In this document: piece by piece, positions 7,201 to 15,850 of the stretch
Layout: each line of letters opens with the position of its first letter
Position numbering within the stretch: position 1 is the first letter of the stretch
Origin: Lachnospiraceae bacterium
Lineage (GTDB): Bacteria; Bacillota; Clostridia; Lachnospirales; Lachnospiraceae
NCBI GenBank assembly: GCA_015057525.1
Contig: SVEE01000011.1
Span: 1 to 64,000 of the forward strand
DNA: 64,000 bases
Direction of reading: 5' to 3'
Notes under the pieces: generated by a model
The model's database searches: none
The model's input: only the letters and a program-made list of their open reading frames with translations
Told to the model about the DNA's origin: nothing
Program-made: the position numbers and the translations under genes

Positions 7201-7738
7201 CCATACCACCACCAAATGGTATTCTCCCCTTAGCCACCACTCATCCCTTGCGCCAGCCACTCCAGTCAATGAATCCTAGTAGCATACAGATGTCTAAGAA
7301 TAAAAATGTGCATCGAAAACTGTTCTAGAAACGCCGGCACTTAGCTTGTACAATTAGGCATATGAGAATAACAAATGTGCTTGGAAACACGCTTTCGCTT
7401 GGACGGAAACGCAGCAGTACGTAAGTGTGAAAAATAAGAACCCTTGATTATCAAATATCTTTGAAATCAAGGGTTCTTATTTTTCGCACTAAGTGCTGGC
7501 GTTTCCTGACAGTTTCCTAGCATCATTTTTATTCTTATATGCCCTTCTTGCAAGCTTATGTACCGCTGCGTTTCGTCCAAGCGAGAGCGTGTTTTCGAGC
7601 ACATTTATTATTCCTTAGACATCTGTATGCTATTAAGAATCAGTTAGTATAATGGCTGGCGCAAGGGTTATGACTCCTTGTTCATTCTGGAGAATACCAT
7701 TTCGTAACCGTCATTGCCGTAATTAAGGGAGCGATTAA
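7181..7738. repeat. Nested palindrome, copy 1 (layers 2 and 3, core K1)
   Basis: This holds the whole gene-free stretch between the calcium-binding-repeat gene and yerC. Left to right: module A 7298-7344, stem S2 7345-7365, module B 7366-7425, core hairpin 7425-7489, A-complement 7489-7534, S2-complement 7535-7554, B-complement 7555-7613. Outside the modules the arms continue as inverted copies with exact runs of 15 bp (7245-7259 with 7653-7667), 14 bp (7214-7227 with 7689-7702) and 18 bp (7181-7198 with 7721-7738). The last two runs lie inside the yerC coding sequence. The inner module pair carries GGAAAC/GTTTCC where the outer pair has CGAAAAC/GTTTTCG. Confidence 0.9.
7425..7489. terminator. 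Core hairpin K1 of palindrome copy 1
   Basis: Arms GAAAAATAAGAACCCTTGAT and complement with an A-rich 5' side and T-rich 3' side on both strands, terminator-like. Nearly identical, in inverse orientation, to the core at 33986-34048. Termination activity is inferred. Confidence 0.6.
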
Positions 7739-7961
7739 CCCTGCTTATTGTGGCAGTAGAAGCTCCTGTTTCTTTTGCTACTTCGAGGTAAGTATGATTC
7801 TCTTTGAGCATCTTAGCTACTGAAAATCTCTGAGCAATAGATAACACTTCATTGACTGTGCAAACATCTTCGAAGAAGTCGAAACACTCTTCAACATTAT
7901 CAAGTGTTAATATAGCTTCAAATAATTCTTTAACTGATTCTGTTCGTATTGTTTTTCCCAT
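7668..7961 (-). CDS. YerC/YecD-family TrpR-like protein
   Basis: A 97-residue helical protein of the TrpR-related YerC/YecD family, with a helix-turn-helix at about residues 55-80 (LEVAKETGASTATISRVNRS). The family is presumed to be DNA-binding transcription factors of unknown target; this is family knowledge, not seen here. It lies 11 bp after the alpha-amylase gene and is probably co-transcribed with it. The last about 70 coding bases also serve as the right outer arm of palindrome copy 1, with a diverged inverted copy at 7181-7260. Confidence 0.88.
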   Translation of the reverse strand: MGKTIRTESVKELFEAILTLDNVEECFDFFEDVCTVNEVLSIAQRFSVAKMLKENHTYLEVAKETGASTATISRVNRSLNYGNDGYEMVFSRMNKES

Positions 7962-7972
7962 ATTATCACCTG

Positions 7973-9427
7973 CTATTTGTTTTCTTTTCTAACCCAAACT
8001 GCTACTGCACTACGATTTACATAGAAATCGCCAAATCCGTCTTCATCTATCTTTATGTTATACTTTGCATTGCCCATTGCATCTGAAAAATGACAGCCTG
8101 CAAACTGCTTACCAATATACATATGCTTTGTTCCACCTGTACCATCAGAGATAACTACAGCCATACCAGAATCAGGATGTTCCTCATCACCTTCTCTTGT
8201 CCATCCGATACAGTTAGGATCATCAAAGTAATCGTGCTGTGGACCGTATGCATTCTTCTTTCTGAGCTTTAAGAGCTTGTCCATTTCACGCTTCTTTGCC
8301 TTAATTTTCTTATCAGGAATTCCCTTGTAATCACCGTAGAATATACATGGGTAGCCTTCCTGTCTGAGAAGTATTATTGCATATGCCATAGGCTTAAACC
8401 AATCCTCAACCCATGACTCAAGTGATTGTCCTGGCTGACTATCGTGATTGTCAACAAATGTAACTGCCATCATAGGATTAACCTTTGATAATGTTCCATC
8501 TAATATAGTTCTTAAGTCGTAATTACCATGAGCTTTAGAACAGTTATGGAAATTAAAGTGAAGTGGTACATCGAAAAGATTAACCTCACCCTCTGTAGCA
8601 CTGATGTAATCCTGTAATACATTTACATCCCAATGCCAATACTCACCTACGGCAAATAAATCTTTATCAGCTTTTTCCTTAACAGCTCTCATCCAATCCT
8701 TGTAAAACCACTTATTTATGTGCTTAACTGCGTCAAGTCTGAAACCATCAAGACCTGCCTCCTCAGTATACCATGCACCCCATCTGAAAAGTTCTTCACG
8801 AACCTCCTGATTGTCAAAATCTAAGTCTGCTCCCATAAGGTAGTCGTAGTTACCAAGCTCCTTGTCTACACTCTGGTCCCAATCCTTGCCCTTAAATCTA
8901 AATATGGCATTCTTAGCTCTGTCCTGATCCCAATCAATTCCATCAAAGTGTTTCCAATTCCAAGTAAAGTCAGAATACTTTCCTTTTCTGCCTGGGAATG
9001 TAAACTTAGTCCAAGCTCCAATAGTTTTTTGCTCACTTATCATCTGGTTTCTACTGTTGCCATTGAACTCTTCTGCTGTTACCTTTTCTATCTCGTCCGC
9101 ACCCATCTTGTGATTCAAAACTATATCAGCATATACATTTATTCCCTTGGAATGTAACGCCTTAATAGCAGCAAGATACTCAGCCTTTGTACCGTACTTA
9201 GTAGGAACAGAACCCTTCTGATTAAACTCTCCTAAATCATATAAATCGTATACTGCATACCCTACATCAGTAGCACCATTTGCACTCTTATACGCAGGTG
9301 GAAGCCACACAGCAGTAACACCAGCAGTCTTAAGCTTAGCTGCATCTGCCTTTAACTCATTCCACAAAGTCTGGTCAGCTGGCAAATCCCACTGGAAATA
9401 TTGCATCATAACACCATTCATACTCAT
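7973..9427 (-). CDS. Cytoplasmic alpha-amylase, GH13
   Basis: Hydrolyses alpha-1,4-glucans or maltodextrins inside the cell; there is no signal peptide. The 484-residue length and start MNGVMMQYFQWDLPAD match the liquefying alpha-amylase subfamily (GH13_5). Catalytic residues are visible: nucleophile Asp in GFRLDAVKH, acid/base Glu in AVGEYWHWD and transition-state Asp in FVDNHDSQP. The start is the ATG of MSMNGVM, five bases after GGAGGG; the frame extends further upstream without a site. yerC follows directly. The likely role is breakdown of imported or stored glucan. Confidence 0.95.
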   Translation of the reverse strand: MSMNGVMMQYFQWDLPADQTLWNELKADAAKLKTAGVTAVWLPPAYKSANGATDVGYAVYDLYDLGEFNQKGSVPTKYGTKAEYLAAIKALHSKGINVYADIVLNHKMGADEIEKVTAEEFNGNSRNQMISEQKTIGAWTKFTFPGRKGKYSDFTWNWKHFDGIDWDQDRAKNAIFRFKGKDWDQSVDKELGNYDYLMGADLDFDNQEVREELFRWGAWYTEEAGLDGFRLDAVKHINKWFYKDWMRAVKEKADKDLFAVGEYWHWDVNVLQDYISATEGEVNLFDVPLHFNFHNCSKAHGNYDLRTILDGTLSKVNPMMAVTFVDNHDSQPGQSLESWVEDWFKPMAYAIILLRQEGYPCIFYGDYKGIPDKKIKAKKREMDKLLKLRKKNAYGPQHDYFDDPNCIGWTREGDEEHPDSGMAVVISDGTGGTKHMYIGKQFAGCHFSDAMGNAKYNIKIDEDGFGDFYVNRSAVAVWVRKENK

Positions 9428-9532
9428 TATTTCCCTCCAAAATATAAATTGTAATATTTTCACACTTTAACAATCTAAAGTGATTATAGCAAATATCCTC
9501 TTTGGAGTAAAGCCAGAATATAAATATTTTAT

Positions 9533-11251
9533 TTACTCATAATAGTCGTTATCGTCATACTCATTGCAGTAATCAAAGTATGTTTCTAATAATAAAATAA
9601 ACTCCTTCTTGTAATCATCTTCATTAACATCATCTACTGAATCTGCAAGCATATAAACTAACTCGCCATTGGCATCTCCCTTATACTCGCTATCCTTTAA
9701 TAGCATTCCGAATGCTGCTACTGCCGCTGCCCATCTTAAATTATCAGAGCCAGCCTCACTGTAATCATCCACATGACAAACATATGAAGAAAGCTTACTT
9801 TCATCCTCATCAATTTCCTTATATCTAACATTTAATGTAAATAACTCGTCACTATATTCACCTGATTCATAAATGCTTTCTTCTTCTGTACCGTACTTTG
9901 ACTCAACTTCTGGTACCTCCATATCTGAATCCACAGGCACAATCTCATATATTGCTGTCACCGAATGTCCAGCGCCCATTTCTCCTCCATCCTTGGTATC
10001 ATCTGCAAAATCTTCTGCAGCCATAACTCTATTCTCGTATCCTATAAGTCTGTAACCCTTAACTAAAGTCGGATTAAATTCCACCTGAAGCTTAACATCC
10101 TTTGCCACAGCTACAAGTGTTGCTCCCATATCATCAACAAGGGCTTTTTTTGCCTCATAAATTGTATCTATATATGCATAATTTCCGTTACCCTTATCAG
10201 CTAAGGTTTCAAGCTTATCGTCTTTATAATTGCCATATCCAAATCCTAAAACACTTAAATATACTCCACTATCCTTCTTCTGAGAGATATATTTTTCAAG
10301 TTCACCTTCACCTGTTATTCCCACATTAAAATCGCCATCTGTAGCAAGTATTACTCTGTTGTTTCCACCTTTTATAAAATATTTTTCTGCCAACTCATAT
10401 GCTGTCTCAATACCTGCTGATGCATGTGTAGAACCACTTGCCTCAAGACTTTCTATAGCTGAAACTATTTCGTAGTAATTGTCTCCTGTCTCTCCTTCTA
10501 ATACAATAGTCTCACTTCCTGCGTATGTTACAATTGACACCCTGTCATTCTCATCAAGATTCTCCACTAGCATTGCCAAAGACTGCTGTACAAGCGGAAG
10601 CTTATTTGCATCATACATAGAGCCAGATGTATCTATAAGGAATACAATATTGGAATCTGGAGCCTCTGAAAAATCTATTGCCTCTGTATTTAAAGAAACA
10701 AGGGCAAGCTGTGTATTCTCATTCCAAGGACAATCAGTATACTCTGTATGAACAGCAAATTTTTCTCCATCCTTAGGTGTTTCGTAGTCATAGTGAAAAT
10801 AATTAATCATCTCTTCTATTCTCACCATTGATGGGTCTACCTCATACCCACCCATAATATTACTTCTTATCTGCGCATAGGATGCTGTGTCAACATCAGC
10901 TGCAAATGTAGAAAATGGTGATACAGAAACTGACATCCAGCTATTTTCCGCCAAATCGTTGTACTCATTTGTATCAAACTCTTCAGGATAAATTATCTCA
11001 TCTTCTTCATAGTATCCTACAGCGCTCTCTGTTTGTACACAATCAAACGCCACATCTACACACTCTTCTGCGCAATCACCATCCGCTACCGCTTCTGTTT
11101 GTACATCTACATCATTTCCTGAATTACTAGTCGTATGCTCTTCCGACTTACCATTATCTGTGTAATCTCTTACCTCACCACATCCAAAAAGTCCTACCGA
11201 CATAATAAGTCCTAATGTTCCTGCTACAACTTTCTTATAGTTTTTCTTCAT
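9533..11251 (-). CDS. VWA-domain lipoprotein (YfbK-like)
   Basis: Predicted membrane-anchored extracellular lipoprotein. The signal peptide ends in lipobox LFGC (Cys 24). After an acidic linker comes the family N-terminal segment SVSPFSTFAADVDTASYAQI, then a von Willebrand A domain beginning NIVFLIDTSGSMYDANKL with an intact DxSxS metal site, then a C-terminal YfbK-type domain. It is the last gene of an operon behind an ECF sigma factor and an anti-sigma-like membrane protein, with a terminator between it and the latter, so expression downstream may be reduced. An envelope-stress role is inferred from context only. The start is chosen at the ATG after GGAGGAAAATATT. Confidence 0.9.
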   Translation of the reverse strand: MKKNYKKVVAGTLGLIMSVGLFGCGEVRDYTDNGKSEEHTTSNSGNDVDVQTEAVADGDCAEECVDVAFDCVQTESAVGYYEEDEIIYPEEFDTNEYNDLAENSWMSVSVSPFSTFAADVDTASYAQIRSNIMGGYEVDPSMVRIEEMINYFHYDYETPKDGEKFAVHTEYTDCPWNENTQLALVSLNTEAIDFSEAPDSNIVFLIDTSGSMYDANKLPLVQQSLAMLVENLDENDRVSIVTYAGSETIVLEGETGDNYYEIVSAIESLEASGSTHASAGIETAYELAEKYFIKGGNNRVILATDGDFNVGITGEGELEKYISQKKDSGVYLSVLGFGYGNYKDDKLETLADKGNGNYAYIDTIYEAKKALVDDMGATLVAVAKDVKLQVEFNPTLVKGYRLIGYENRVMAAEDFADDTKDGGEMGAGHSVTAIYEIVPVDSDMEVPEVESKYGTEEESIYESGEYSDELFTLNVRYKEIDEDESKLSSYVCHVDDYSEAGSDNLRWAAAVAAFGMLLKDSEYKGDANGELVYMLADSVDDVNEDDYKKEFILLLETYFDYCNEYDDNDYYE

Positions 11252-11288
11252 AATATTTTCCTCCTTCATTTTTCTAAATATAATCATG

Positions 11289-11341
11289 AAAAAACTCCGT
11301 ATATCTATCTTTGCAAATTTGCTTACAATAGATATACGGAG
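11289..11341 (-). terminator. Terminator between anti-sigma-like gene and VWA lipoprotein
   Basis: Minus-strand stem CTCCGTATATCTAT / ATAGATATACGGAG (14 bp) with an A/T-rich loop, followed by six T. It could attenuate read-through into the lipoprotein gene. Confidence 0.75.
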
Positions 11342-11381
11342 TAGAAAATATTTTTTATGGAAAAATTTTTTATTTTTTTAT

Positions 11382-12218
11382 TTAATCTATATATTCTTCG
11401 AAATCTACTACAATAACTTTATGGCTTATATCTTCTTCATCCCCTTCATAATAGTCCACCATATACATAAAAACGAAAAACTCCCCATAATCATAATAGG
11501 ACTTGCCTTCTGCATAAATACCAAGTTCCTGTAATAATGCAGTAACCTCTTCGGTATTATCTGCCACCACATGGTCTCCTTGGTTCAAGCCATAATCTTT
11601 TCCTTTAGTATCAATCACTTCTTCAACACATATAACATAACGACCATTTTCATACACAAAGCTATTGGATATTATAGCCGCAGTGTTATAAACTGGGTCG
11701 GAAGAAACCGACGGGTCAGGATAATCCCCTGGGACCTCCTCAACAGGTGCTGCTGTAACTGTTTCTTCCATAGGTGCCTCGTCCATAGCCATTTCATTTT
11801 CGTCAGCCACAGCAGATTCCATTTGAACCTCCTCATCAACAGCTTCATCCATGGCTATTTCACTTTCATCATTCATTGATTTATCGCCTGTTAAATCTCT
11901 AACATTGCCCATTCCAAAGAAAAGAACAGGAGTACCAATAACTAAAAGAACACCAGCTACTGCTAAAACTGTAAATAGTTTCTTATTTCTCTTTTTTCTT
12001 TCCTTTATTTCCTCTTGTTTTATTTGCTGTAATTCAAGAGCATAACCCTCATCAATTCTATTCCATAAATCCGGAGTTTCCATATCAGTTGCATCAAGGT
12101 ATGCCTGAAGCATTTCTTCTGATAATTCATTTTCTGGATTAATATATTCACTAAAATTTATAACGCTATCATCTACGTTATTATTAATATTATTATTCAT
12201 GTTATTATCCATTTTCAT
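11382..12218 (-). CDS. Membrane-bound anti-sigma-like protein
   Basis: A 278-residue protein with an Asn-rich start, a cytoplasmic region of about 80 residues, one membrane segment (LFTVLAVAGVLLVIGTPVLF, about residues 85-105) and a very acidic extracellular part with repeated AMDEA/MEE motifs. The gene overlaps the 3' end of the ECF sigma gene by 14 bp, the usual arrangement for a sigma/anti-sigma pair, so translation is probably coupled. No zinc-finger anti-sigma motif is visible, so the assignment rests on topology and position. It could instead be an effector of the regulon. Confidence 0.7.
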   Translation of the reverse strand: MKMDNNMNNNINNNVDDSVINFSEYINPENELSEEMLQAYLDATDMETPDLWNRIDEGYALELQQIKQEEIKERKKRNKKLFTVLAVAGVLLVIGTPVLFFGMGNVRDLTGDKSMNDESEIAMDEAVDEEVQMESAVADENEMAMDEAPMEETVTAAPVEEVPGDYPDPSVSSDPVYNTAAIISNSFVYENGRYVICVEEVIDTKGKDYGLNQGDHVVADNTEEVTALLQELGIYAEGKSYYDYGEFFVFMYMVDYYEGDEEDISHKVIVVDFEEYID

Positions 12219-12771
12219 AACTACTCAGGCACCTCCTTAACTTTGATATTCCCTGATTATACAGCCAGGTGACTGTTCCCATAGGTTGCCCCGTCATCTG
12301 AGATATTTCTTTAAACTTAAATTGGCCTAATAGTTTTAAATCAACTACTTCTTTTTCTTTAGGCGAAAGTGTCTTCATGGCCTGTCTCATATCCTCTGCC
12401 AAGACAGCCTGTTCTTCCACCCGACTTACACCAGCTTTATCTGAACTTGACTCTATTATGCCTTCCTTGTTATCCTCATTGTCAAATTCCAAAACTTCCC
12501 TATTATTTTTCCTGATAAAATCAATAGCCATATTTCTTGCAATGGTTACAAGCCACGTCTTATGTGGGCTACCTTTCTTAAATGTAGATGCCACCCTAAT
12601 AAGTTTAATAAAGAACTCAGAGGTTATGTCCTCTGCATCCTCCTTACGTTTTACTACATCATATATAACAGCATATATTAGTTTTACATACGCATCATAT
12701 ATACTCTTAAGTCCTAATTTGTTACCATTTACAAGACCATCCATGGCTAATTGAAATTCCGTATCTGTCAT
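12205..12771 (-). CDS. ECF sigma factor (sigma-70 family)
   Basis: Extracytoplasmic-function sigma factor of 188 residues. Region 2 is seen around AEDITSEFFIKLIRVASTFK and the helix HKTWLVTIARNMAIDFIRK. Region 4 is MKTLSPKEKEVVDLKLLGQF followed by KEISQMTGQPMGTVTWLYNQ. It heads a sigma / anti-sigma-like / VWA-lipoprotein operon and has a GGGGGA site. ECF factors commonly autoactivate; I see no clear conserved promoter motif to prove this. Confidence 0.93.
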   Translation of the reverse strand: MTDTEFQLAMDGLVNGNKLGLKSIYDAYVKLIYAVIYDVVKRKEDAEDITSEFFIKLIRVASTFKKGSPHKTWLVTIARNMAIDFIRKNNREVLEFDNEDNKEGIIESSSDKAGVSRVEEQAVLAEDMRQAMKTLSPKEKEVVDLKLLGQFKFKEISQMTGQPMGTVTWLYNQGISKLRRCLSSYENG

Positions 12772-12849
12772 GGATAATCCCCCTTATTTATTGTACGAAT
12801 ATTTTTTCATTTTTTATGGTATATTTTTATTTTTTCTTCCAACCATTTA

Positions 12850-13470
12850 TCACTTGTTTTTGTAATAAAAAATGGCAAGCTGTGTTCTATCTCTAAGCTG
12901 TAGCTTCTCAAGAATTGTACTTATATAATTTCTCACTGTGCCCTCACTTAAAAATAGTCTTCCGGCAATTTCTTTATTACTGTAGCCTGCTGCCACCTCT
13001 TCAATAATTTCCTGTTCTTTATCCGATATGTCATAGGCTGTATAATCAAATTCATTTTTCTTATTCATAAGCTCAGGTAGCTTATCAACTATATCCTTAC
13101 CAAATACACTTTGTCCGCCATAAACTGCATTTAAGGCTGGAATAATACCTTCAAAATCCTGTTTTAATATATAACCCTTGGCTCCTATAGTTAAAGCCTT
13201 GACTATGTATTCGTCGTCCATGAAGGTTGTAAGATATAATATTTTGGCATCCTTATCATCCTTTAATATTATTTCACCTGCTTCGAGTCCTGTCATTCCT
13301 AACATTCTTATGTCCATAAGTAAAACATCTGGCTTATGATTCTTGTATAATTCTATGGCCTCTTCACCACTGCTTCCAACAGCCAAAACTTCAATGCTCT
13401 TATCTGATTCAAGTATTGTTTTTAAAGATATCGCCACCAGTGTATCGTCATCAACCACTAATACTCTCAT
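12850..13470 (-). CDS. NarL/FixJ-family response regulator
   Basis: Two-component response regulator of 206 residues. The receiver domain has acidic residues DDD near the N-terminus, the phosphoacceptor Asp 53 in VLLMDIRM and the conserved Lys in KGYILKQD. The C-terminal LuxR-type helix-turn-helix is IIEEVAAGYSNKEIAGRLFL. It lies 40 bp after the DesK-type kinase gene at 13511 and should be its partner. The neighbouring ABC-2 exporter upstream is the likely target, as in many NatK/DesK-type systems; that link is inference. Confidence 0.95.
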   Translation of the reverse strand: MRVLVVDDDTLVAISLKTILESDKSIEVLAVGSSGEEAIELYKNHKPDVLLMDIRMLGMTGLEAGEIILKDDKDAKILYLTTFMDDEYIVKALTIGAKGYILKQDFEGIIPALNAVYGGQSVFGKDIVDKLPELMNKKNEFDYTAYDISDKEQEIIEEVAAGYSNKEIAGRLFLSEGTVRNYISTILEKLQLRDRTQLAIFYYKNK

Positions 13471-13510
13471 TTATACCTCCTCTTTCCAAGTACTATAACC
13501 AAGTTTCCTA

Positions 13511-14614
13511 TTAATTTCTTGGAAATGTTATAAAAATCTTAAATCCTTTATTAGTTTCTATAGAAATATTTCCATTTAATGCACGAACTCTGTCCTGCAT
13601 ATTTGTAAGTCCAATACCATCACTTTTTGATTTAATGTATGCCGCTGAAGGCTCTTTATTTTCACTATAATTTTTTTGATTACTATTATAATCATGGACA
13701 ACAAGCTGAATCATACCTGGATGCTCTCTTAATATTATGTCAACCTTATCATTCTTACTGTGCTTAATTATATTAGAAACAGCCTCTTTCACAATACCAA
13801 TGATTGCGTATTTATATTTTCTATCCATATAATTTCCAGCATCATAATCTAATCTGCAATCAAACTTATCTTTAAGCTCTGCAATCAAATCCATAATAGC
13901 CTGTTTTAAGTCTACGGATTCATCATGAAGGTCATGAACACTTTCTCTAATGTTGTTCATTGCAACATCCAAATTATTCTTCACAGATTCCAGCTGACCG
14001 TGTAAGGGTTCTTCTTTATTAATAGTCATAAGAGCACCCATCTGCAATATAGAGCGAGTTATCATGTGTCCTACATTGTCATGTATCTCTCTTGCTATTC
14101 TGTTTCTCTCCTTCAAGGTTGCCACATAAACTTCCTGATCTTGCTTCTCCATAAGATGCTTATTTTTCTCCGCAAGAAGAATGGCTCTCTCCTCAGAATC
14201 ATCTCTTATATGCTTAACCAAATTGCTTAGCCTTTCGCTTTCGGCACTCTTGTAATATAGCACACAGGCAATGATGGAAAACAAAACAATTATTGCTATG
14301 GCAATAGGTGATAAATATTCCAAACTAAGAATAAACCAAGCACCTAACAAAACCATTTCTATAGTTAATTTATTTGCATATAGCTCATAAACAATAACTG
14401 GTGCCACCAGAATGAGCTCTGGTTGAAACACACATCCAATCAGATAACATCCTCCCAGCAAGGCTGTGCATTTTCTAGAATCGAGAAAATATGAAAAACC
14501 TGATATTATAATTGCCACAAGAGCAAACACAATAATCTTAGTTATACTCGTCTCGAATAACAGTAAAAACAGAGACAAAAATATTAAAATTAATCTGTCT
14601 ACAATAAATGCCAT
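13511..14614 (-). CDS. Sensor histidine kinase (HisKA_3/DesK-type)
   Basis: Membrane histidine kinase partnering the downstream response regulator. The N-terminal about 130 residues are hydrophobic with several membrane segments, then a coiled linker, the HisKA_3 dimerisation motif NRIAREIHDNVGHMITRS with the phosphorylated His, and the ATPase domain (GIVKEAVSNIIKHSK; KSDGIGLTNMQDRV). The start is uncertain: the frame opens with GTG at 14698, but the ATG at 14614 has GGAGAG six bases upstream and places the first membrane helix at the N-terminus. An extended -10 (TGGTAAAAT) lies between the two, favouring the shorter form. Confidence 0.9.
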   Translation of the reverse strand: MAFIVDRLILIFLSLFLLLFETSITKIIVFALVAIIISGFSYFLDSRKCTALLGGCYLIGCVFQPELILVAPVIVYELYANKLTIEMVLLGAWFILSLEYLSPIAIAIIVLFSIIACVLYYKSAESERLSNLVKHIRDDSEERAILLAEKNKHLMEKQDQEVYVATLKERNRIAREIHDNVGHMITRSILQMGALMTINKEEPLHGQLESVKNNLDVAMNNIRESVHDLHDESVDLKQAIMDLIAELKDKFDCRLDYDAGNYMDRKYKYAIIGIVKEAVSNIIKHSKNDKVDIILREHPGMIQLVVHDYNSNQKNYSENKEPSAAYIKSKSDGIGLTNMQDRVRALNGNISIETNKGFKIFITFPRN

Positions 14615-14703
14615 ATCATCTCTCCATACAATAAACCAATTTCTATCCTTAAAATAATCCTCTTCTATACTCGCGTACATTTTACCACGATTAAACACTT
14701 AAG

Positions 14704-14739
14704 AAAAGAAAAACATCCACCTCATACAGAAGTGGATGT
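14704..14739 (-). terminator. Terminator after ABC-2 exporter operon
   Basis: Minus-strand stem ACATCCAC/GTGGATGT with a short loop and a T-rich tail, just after the last permease stop. It separates the exporter from the two-component genes. Confidence 0.8.
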
Positions 14740-14746
14740 CTTTATT

Positions 14747-15850
14747 CTAGCTAGCTCTGCTAACTCGCATTCTCTTTGATATAACAAGGGATATAGCAAA
14801 AAATGCTAAGGCGTAGAGAAGCTGAATTCCCATACACATAAATATGTCTTTATTCATAACACCTTCCATTATTGAATCTGCTGCCGAAACATACCAGTAA
14901 GTTGGGATGAACTTTGCAATCTTTAACATAGTATCACCAAATATTTCCATAGGTACAAAAACACCACCAAGGAAACTGAATGCTAAACTTAATACATTGG
15001 ATACCATGCTTATAGCCTGTGCCTTAAGCTGGAAATTAGAAATCAAAGTTACAATGGCTGCAGAAAGAATTAAGTAGCAAAGTGCATTAAGTATCAAAAA
15101 TGCATTTATATCCTTAAATACCTCGCCTTTAAACATTACAACCGATACAAGCATAAAACCTAACCAGATTACAAGACTAAGTATTACCGATGCCCCTATA
15201 AGCTGAGCACTTCTGCTTTTTGAACTAAGCGGAGATATATCTGTACGCTCCTTTACCCCCTTTTTGTTTAAAGCAATTATTACAGGTGCTAAAACATTTA
15301 TTAAAAGTCCTAAAAATATATACGAAAGATATGTGAAGAAATAATATATAGTAGGCTTTGTGTTTCCCTTACCCTTCATTGAAACAAGGTCTTTATTATC
15401 AACTGCTGCAATAGTTTTTTCATAAGCCTCATCCTCACTATATCCAGCGATAACATAAGAATCAAAGGTTTTTACAAATGTATCAATCTGGCTGTCTACA
15501 TATGCACCTGTTGTTGTTCCTGGACGCTTAATGTTTGTAAGCTTAAATCCATCTTCTATATAGAGAACATAATCAATCACCTGAAAATAAAGTCTATCCT
15601 GTATAACCTCGTCATCATTTTCTACCTCAACAATATTATGCTTCTCTGTAAGGTATTTTTCTAAATATTCCCCCTTCTTTGAACCATCATTGTTAAATAT
15701 AGCAACATCCATTCGAGTATCCTGATAGGCATTATTACCTGTTCCTATAGATGACATTATCGAAAGCAGAACTGTAAAAATAACAAAGTATGTTATAAAC
15801 GAAGGAAGCTGTTTTTTTGTTATCTTAAAAAATGTATTAAAGACTTGCAT
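14747..15850 (-). CDS. ABC-2 type transporter permease
   Basis: Membrane subunit of an ABC exporter. One N-terminal membrane helix is followed by a large extracytoplasmic region of about 150 residues and then five hydrophobic segments in the C-terminal half, the YhgE/ABC2_membrane_3 layout. The start overlaps the preceding permease gene by 14 bp, so the two are translationally coupled and probably form a heterodimer with the ATPase at 16989. The substrate is unknown; similar operons export peptides or confer antimicrobial resistance. Confidence 0.9.
   Translation of the reverse strand: MQVFNTFFKITKKQLPSFITYFVIFTVLLSIMSSIGTGNNAYQDTRMDVAIFNNDGSKKGEYLEKYLTEKHNIVEVENDDEVIQDRLYFQVIDYVLYIEDGFKLTNIKRPGTTTGAYVDSQIDTFVKTFDSYVIAGYSEDEAYEKTIAAVDNKDLVSMKGKGNTKPTIYYFFTYLSYIFLGLLINVLAPVIIALNKKGVKERTDISPLSSKSRSAQLIGASVILSLVIWLGFMLVSVVMFKGEVFKDINAFLILNALCYLILSAAIVTLISNFQLKAQAISMVSNVLSLAFSFLGGVFVPMEIFGDTMLKIAKFIPTYWYVSAADSIMEGVMNKDIFMCMGIQLLYALAFFAISLVISKRMRVSRAS

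Noticed and set aside
7181-7738. Insertion sequence or group II intron
   Set aside because: No transposase or reverse-transcriptase frame exists inside any of the three palindromes and no target duplication is evident.
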